Assembly: GCF_003663845.1 (NCBI RefSeq)
Contig: NZ_RCCA01000001.1
Coordinates: forward strand, 4,092,001 to 4,156,000
Source: Chryseobacterium sp. 7
GTDB taxonomy: Bacteria > Bacteroidota > Bacteroidia > Flavobacteriales > Weeksellaceae
Reading direction: 5' to 3'
Length of the DNA stretch: 64,000 bases
Under the pieces are notes generated by a model that ran no database searches, was not told the DNA's origin, and worked only from the letters and a program-made list of their open reading frames with translations. The first letter of the stretch is position 1. The number at the start of each line of letters is the position of its first letter. This document shows positions 61,772-64,000 of the stretch, one piece after another. The position numbers and the translations under genes are program-made.

Positions 61772-62254
61772 ATGGACATTAAAGACATACAAAATCTTAT
61801 TAAGTTTGTATCTAAAGCTGAAGTATCAGAGGTGAAGTACAAAACTAAAGATTTCGAAATCACTATTAAAACTCCATTAGCTGGAAGCGATGCTGTTTAC
61901 GCACAACCTGCAGTATACCACACTGCTCCACAGGCAGCAGCTGCTCCGGCACCTGTTGCAACTCCAGCTGCTCCGGCTACAGAGAAAGCTGAAGCTGCAT
62001 CTGATGACAGTAAATATGTAACCATCAAGTCTCCAATGATTGGTACTTTCTATAGAAAACCATCTCCTGATAAAGATGTATTTGCAAATGTAGGTGACGA
62101 AGTTTCTGTTGGTAAAGTAGTTTGCGTTATTGAAGCAATGAAACTATTCAACCAGATTGAATCTGAAATCAGTGGAAAAATCGTTAAGATTTTAGTTGAC
62201 GATGCTACTCCTGTAGAGTATGACCAACCTTTATTCTTAGTAGATCCATCTTAA
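61772..62254 (+). CDS. accB: Acetyl-CoA carboxylase biotin carboxyl carrier protein
   Basis: The 160-residue protein has an N-terminal helical part (MDIKDIQNLIKFVSKAEVSE), an Ala/Pro-rich linker (about 50-80), and a biotinyl domain. The biotin is attached at the Lys in VIEAMKLFNQIES. It carries the carboxyl group for malonyl-CoA synthesis. Start MDIKD at 61772 was chosen by family pattern and the promoter position. accC follows after 98 bases. Confidence 0.96.
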   Translation: MDIKDIQNLIKFVSKAEVSEVKYKTKDFEITIKTPLAGSDAVYAQPAVYHTAPQAAAAPAPVATPAAPATEKAEAASDDSKYVTIKSPMIGTFYRKPSPDKDVFANVGDEVSVGKVVCVIEAMKLFNQIESEISGKIVKILVDDATPVEYDQPLFLVDPS

Positions 62255-62352
62255 TTTCGAAGTTAGATGTTAGACATTAGATGTTAGATTAAATTCTACA
62301 TTAAAATAACATTATCTAATTTTCAAATTATCTAATTTTCAAATTGAAGAAG

Positions 62353-63708
62353 ATGTTCAAAAAAATATTAATAGCCAATCGTGGCGAAATTGCAATGCGT
62401 ATTTTACGTACTTGTAAAGAAATGGGGATCAAAACCGTTGCAGTATATTCTACTGCTGATAAAGACAGTCTTCACGTAAGATTTGCTGACGAAGCGGTAT
62501 GTATTGGCCCTGCAATGAGTAAAGACTCATATCTTAAAATCCCTAACATTATTGCTGCTGCGGAAATTACCAATGCTGATGCCATTCACCCAGGTTACGG
62601 ATTCTTATCTGAAAATGCTAACTTCTCAAGAATCTGCCAGAAGAACGGGATCAAATTTATTGGTGCTTCTCCTGAACAGATTGAAAAAATGGGAGATAAA
62701 GCGAATGCTAAAGCTACCATGAAAGCAGCTGGTGTACCATGTGTACCAGGTTCTGACGGATTAATCGAATCTTATGAGCATGCTGTAAAAGTAGCTGAAG
62801 AAACAGGATACCCTGTAATGATTAAAGCTACTGCCGGTGGTGGTGGAAAAGGGATGAGAGCCGTTTGGAAAGCTGAAGACCTTAAAGATCACTGGGAGTC
62901 TGCCATTCAGGAAGCTGTAGCTGCCTTTGGAAATGGAGGTATGTATATGGAAAAACTGATTGAAGAACCTAGACACATCGAAATTCAGGTTGCTGGTGAC
63001 CAATTTGGTAAAGCTTGCCACCTTTCAGAAAGAGACTGTTCTGTACAGAGAAGAAACCAGAAACTAACTGAAGAAACACCTTCTCCGTTCATGACAGATG
63101 AACTTCGTGAGAAAATGGGTGACGCTGCTGTAAAAGCTGCTGAATTTATTGGGTATGAAGGTGTAGGAACTATCGAATTCCTTGTAGACAAGCACAGAAA
63201 TTTCTATTTCATGGAAATGAATACAAGAATCCAGGTAGAGCACCCTATTACGGAACAGGTAATTGATTATGACCTGATCAGAGAACAAATTCTTCTTGCT
63301 GCAGGAACTCCTATCTCAGGAATCAACTACTACCCGAAATTGCACTCAATCGAGTGTAGAATTAACGCAGAAGATCCTTATGCAGACTTCAGACCGTCTC
63401 CGGGAAAAATTACAGGATTAAACATCCCTGGTGGACACGGAATCAGAGTAGATACGCACGTGTATTCCGGATACAGTATCCCTTCTAACTACGACTCTAT
63501 GATTGCTAAGCTTATCACTACGGCTCAGACCCGTGAAGAAGCTATTGCTAAAATGAGACGTGCCCTTGAGGAATTCTATATTGAAGGAGTAAAAACTACC
63601 ATTCCTTTCCACAGACAGCTGATGGATAATGAAGATTATCTTGCAGGAAACTATACTACAAAATTCATGGAAGATTTTGTAATGGATAGAAAATATGATA
63701 ATCACTAA
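62353..63708 (+). CDS. accC: Acetyl-CoA carboxylase biotin carboxylase subunit
   Basis: AccC carboxylates biotin on AccB using ATP and bicarbonate. The 451-residue protein starts [17 protein letters not shown] and has [12 protein letters not shown] (glycine-rich ATP loop), [12 protein letters not shown], and [13 protein letters not shown]. The carboxylase catalytic segment [14 protein letters not shown] is also present. All are diagnostic. The start at 62353 was chosen over a TTG nine bases upstream. The accBC operon ends at the terminator at 63731. Confidence 0.97.
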   Translation: MFKKILIANRGEIAMRILRTCKEMGIKTVAVYSTADKDSLHVRFADEAVCIGPAMSKDSYLKIPNIIAAAEITNADAIHPGYGFLSENANFSRICQKNGIKFIGASPEQIEKMGDKANAKATMKAAGVPCVPGSDGLIESYEHAVKVAEETGYPVMIKATAGGGGKGMRAVWKAEDLKDHWESAIQEAVAAFGNGGMYMEKLIEEPRHIEIQVAGDQFGKACHLSERDCSVQRRNQKLTEETPSPFMTDELREKMGDAAVKAAEFIGYEGVGTIEFLVDKHRNFYFMEMNTRIQVEHPITEQVIDYDLIREQILLAAGTPISGINYYPKLHSIECRINAEDPYADFRPSPGKITGLNIPGGHGIRVDTHVYSGYSIPSNYDSMIAKLITTAQTREEAIAKMRRALEEFYIEGVKTTIPFHRQLMDNEDYLAGNYTTKFMEDFVMDRKYDNH

Positions 63709-63730
63709 GATTATTTAAAAATATATAATG

Positions 63731-63762
63731 AAGCTGCCTCTTTTTGAGGCAGCTTTTATTTT
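63731..63762 (+). terminator. Terminator of accBC
   Basis: AAGCTGCCTC-TTTTT-GAGGCAGCTT hairpin followed by T-rich DNA. Confidence 0.88.
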
Positions 63763-63800
63763 TGGTCATCAATACAGAATCCGTTCAGATTAAATATTAT

Positions 63801-63829
63801 AAAGATAACTGGAACGCTCCAATATCTTT
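63801..63829. repeat. Imperfect inverted repeat downstream of accC
   Basis: AAAGATA-AC-TGGA / TCCA-A-TATCTTT around ACGC. No T-run follows; role unknown. Confidence 0.45.
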
Positions 63830-63935
63830 CGTTAATAAAAATTAATCAAGAAACGGAAAATAAAAAACCCGCCATAAGAAAGATATAATACCTAAAAAAC
63901 TATCTGTCTACAAAGAAAATATTTTCTAATACGAC

Positions 63936-64000
63936 ATGATTACACCCAAAATTTACTTCAAATATATCCCAAAACCCTATTGTGCATTTGTTCATGTATA
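63936..64000 (+). CDS. Possible gene start at the right edge
   Basis: An ATG at 63936 opens a frame (MITPKIYFKYIPKPYCAFVH) that reaches the window end. Too short to judge; no clear promoter box. Confidence 0.2.
   Translation, partial: MITPKIYFKYIPKPYCAFVHV

Overview
This window reads as chromosomal DNA of a Chryseobacterium-like flavobacterium (Bacteroidota, Weeksellaceae). The evidence is AT-rich DNA with few Shine-Dalgarno sequences and promoters of the Bacteroidetes type (TTTG - about 19 nt - TAnnTTTG). Lineage-typical genes include DUF2480, DUF3276/PUR, ribosomal protein THX, a 301-residue NusB, BshB1, an ExbB-ExbD-ExbD-TonB-PstS-TPR cluster and a type IX secretion (T9SS) C-terminal domain. 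No rRNA, CRISPR array, prophage or intact insertion sequence was seen. One tRNA (His) is present.

Layout. 1-5.7 kb: start of a GH99-like lipoprotein, lpxB, DUF2480, a DUF2723-type membrane protein, DUF937, THX and a MATE exporter. 5.8-11.9 kb: an ankyrin-like secreted protein, aspS, an astacin-ricin metalloprotease lipoprotein, purA and a Crp/Fnr regulator. 12.1-16.3 kb: a non-homologous end-joining module (Ku plus LigD split by a frameshift) and MscS. 16.6-21.4 kb: an SDR, yajC, a DUF1573 lipoprotein, nusB, a frameshifted ABC exporter and DUF3276. 21.5-25.8 kb: two large secreted proteins (toroid-like plus FG-GAP propeller; beta-helix with T9SS domain). 25.9-32.7 kb: tRNA-His, bshB1 and the ExbB/ExbD/TonB/PstS-like/TPR envelope cluster. 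32.9-42.5 kb: leuS, a lipocalin-like lipoprotein, acyltransferase, glycosyltransferase, waaA, cupin, DUF1648, an NlpC/P60 peptidase and an O-methyltransferase. 42.6-45.7 kb: an accessory island with a cysteine-rich double-glycine-type peptide, a possible small ORF and an SdpB/HTTM-like three-gene unit. 45.8-54.5 kb: an OmpA lipoprotein, tilS, a sigma factor, a thioredoxin-peroxiredoxin fusion, a decayed tilS fragment, a DsbD-like protein, an orphan ExbD, an alpha/beta hydrolase and a patatin. 54.6-64 kb: nrnA, rpmH, ftsE, trmN6, an NtrY-like kinase, ribE, pdxA, a DUF177 protein, rpmF, accB and accC.

Main points of interest. (1) A TTGCC-N4-GGCAA palindrome lies upstream of both purA and the Crp/Fnr gene at exactly the same distance from a TAnnTTTG-like -7 element, and also faces ku; it looks like an autoregulated regulon operator. 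(2) A 51-residue peptide has a leader ending in Gly-Ala and a six-cysteine knottin-like spacing, about 1 kb from an SdpB/HTTM-like operon. (3) Two genes (ligD and an ABC exporter) are broken by single-base shortfalls in homopolymers, which suggests assembly errors, although the ligD site is also a possible slippery sequence. (4) Intergenic structures include a 28-bp perfect palindrome before the orphan exbD, nested inverted repeats before the metalloprotease and a duplicated tilS 3' fragment.

Housekeeping calls rest on recognisable motifs and are firm. Functions of the accessory genes are tentative, and all promoter and operator calls are by eye.
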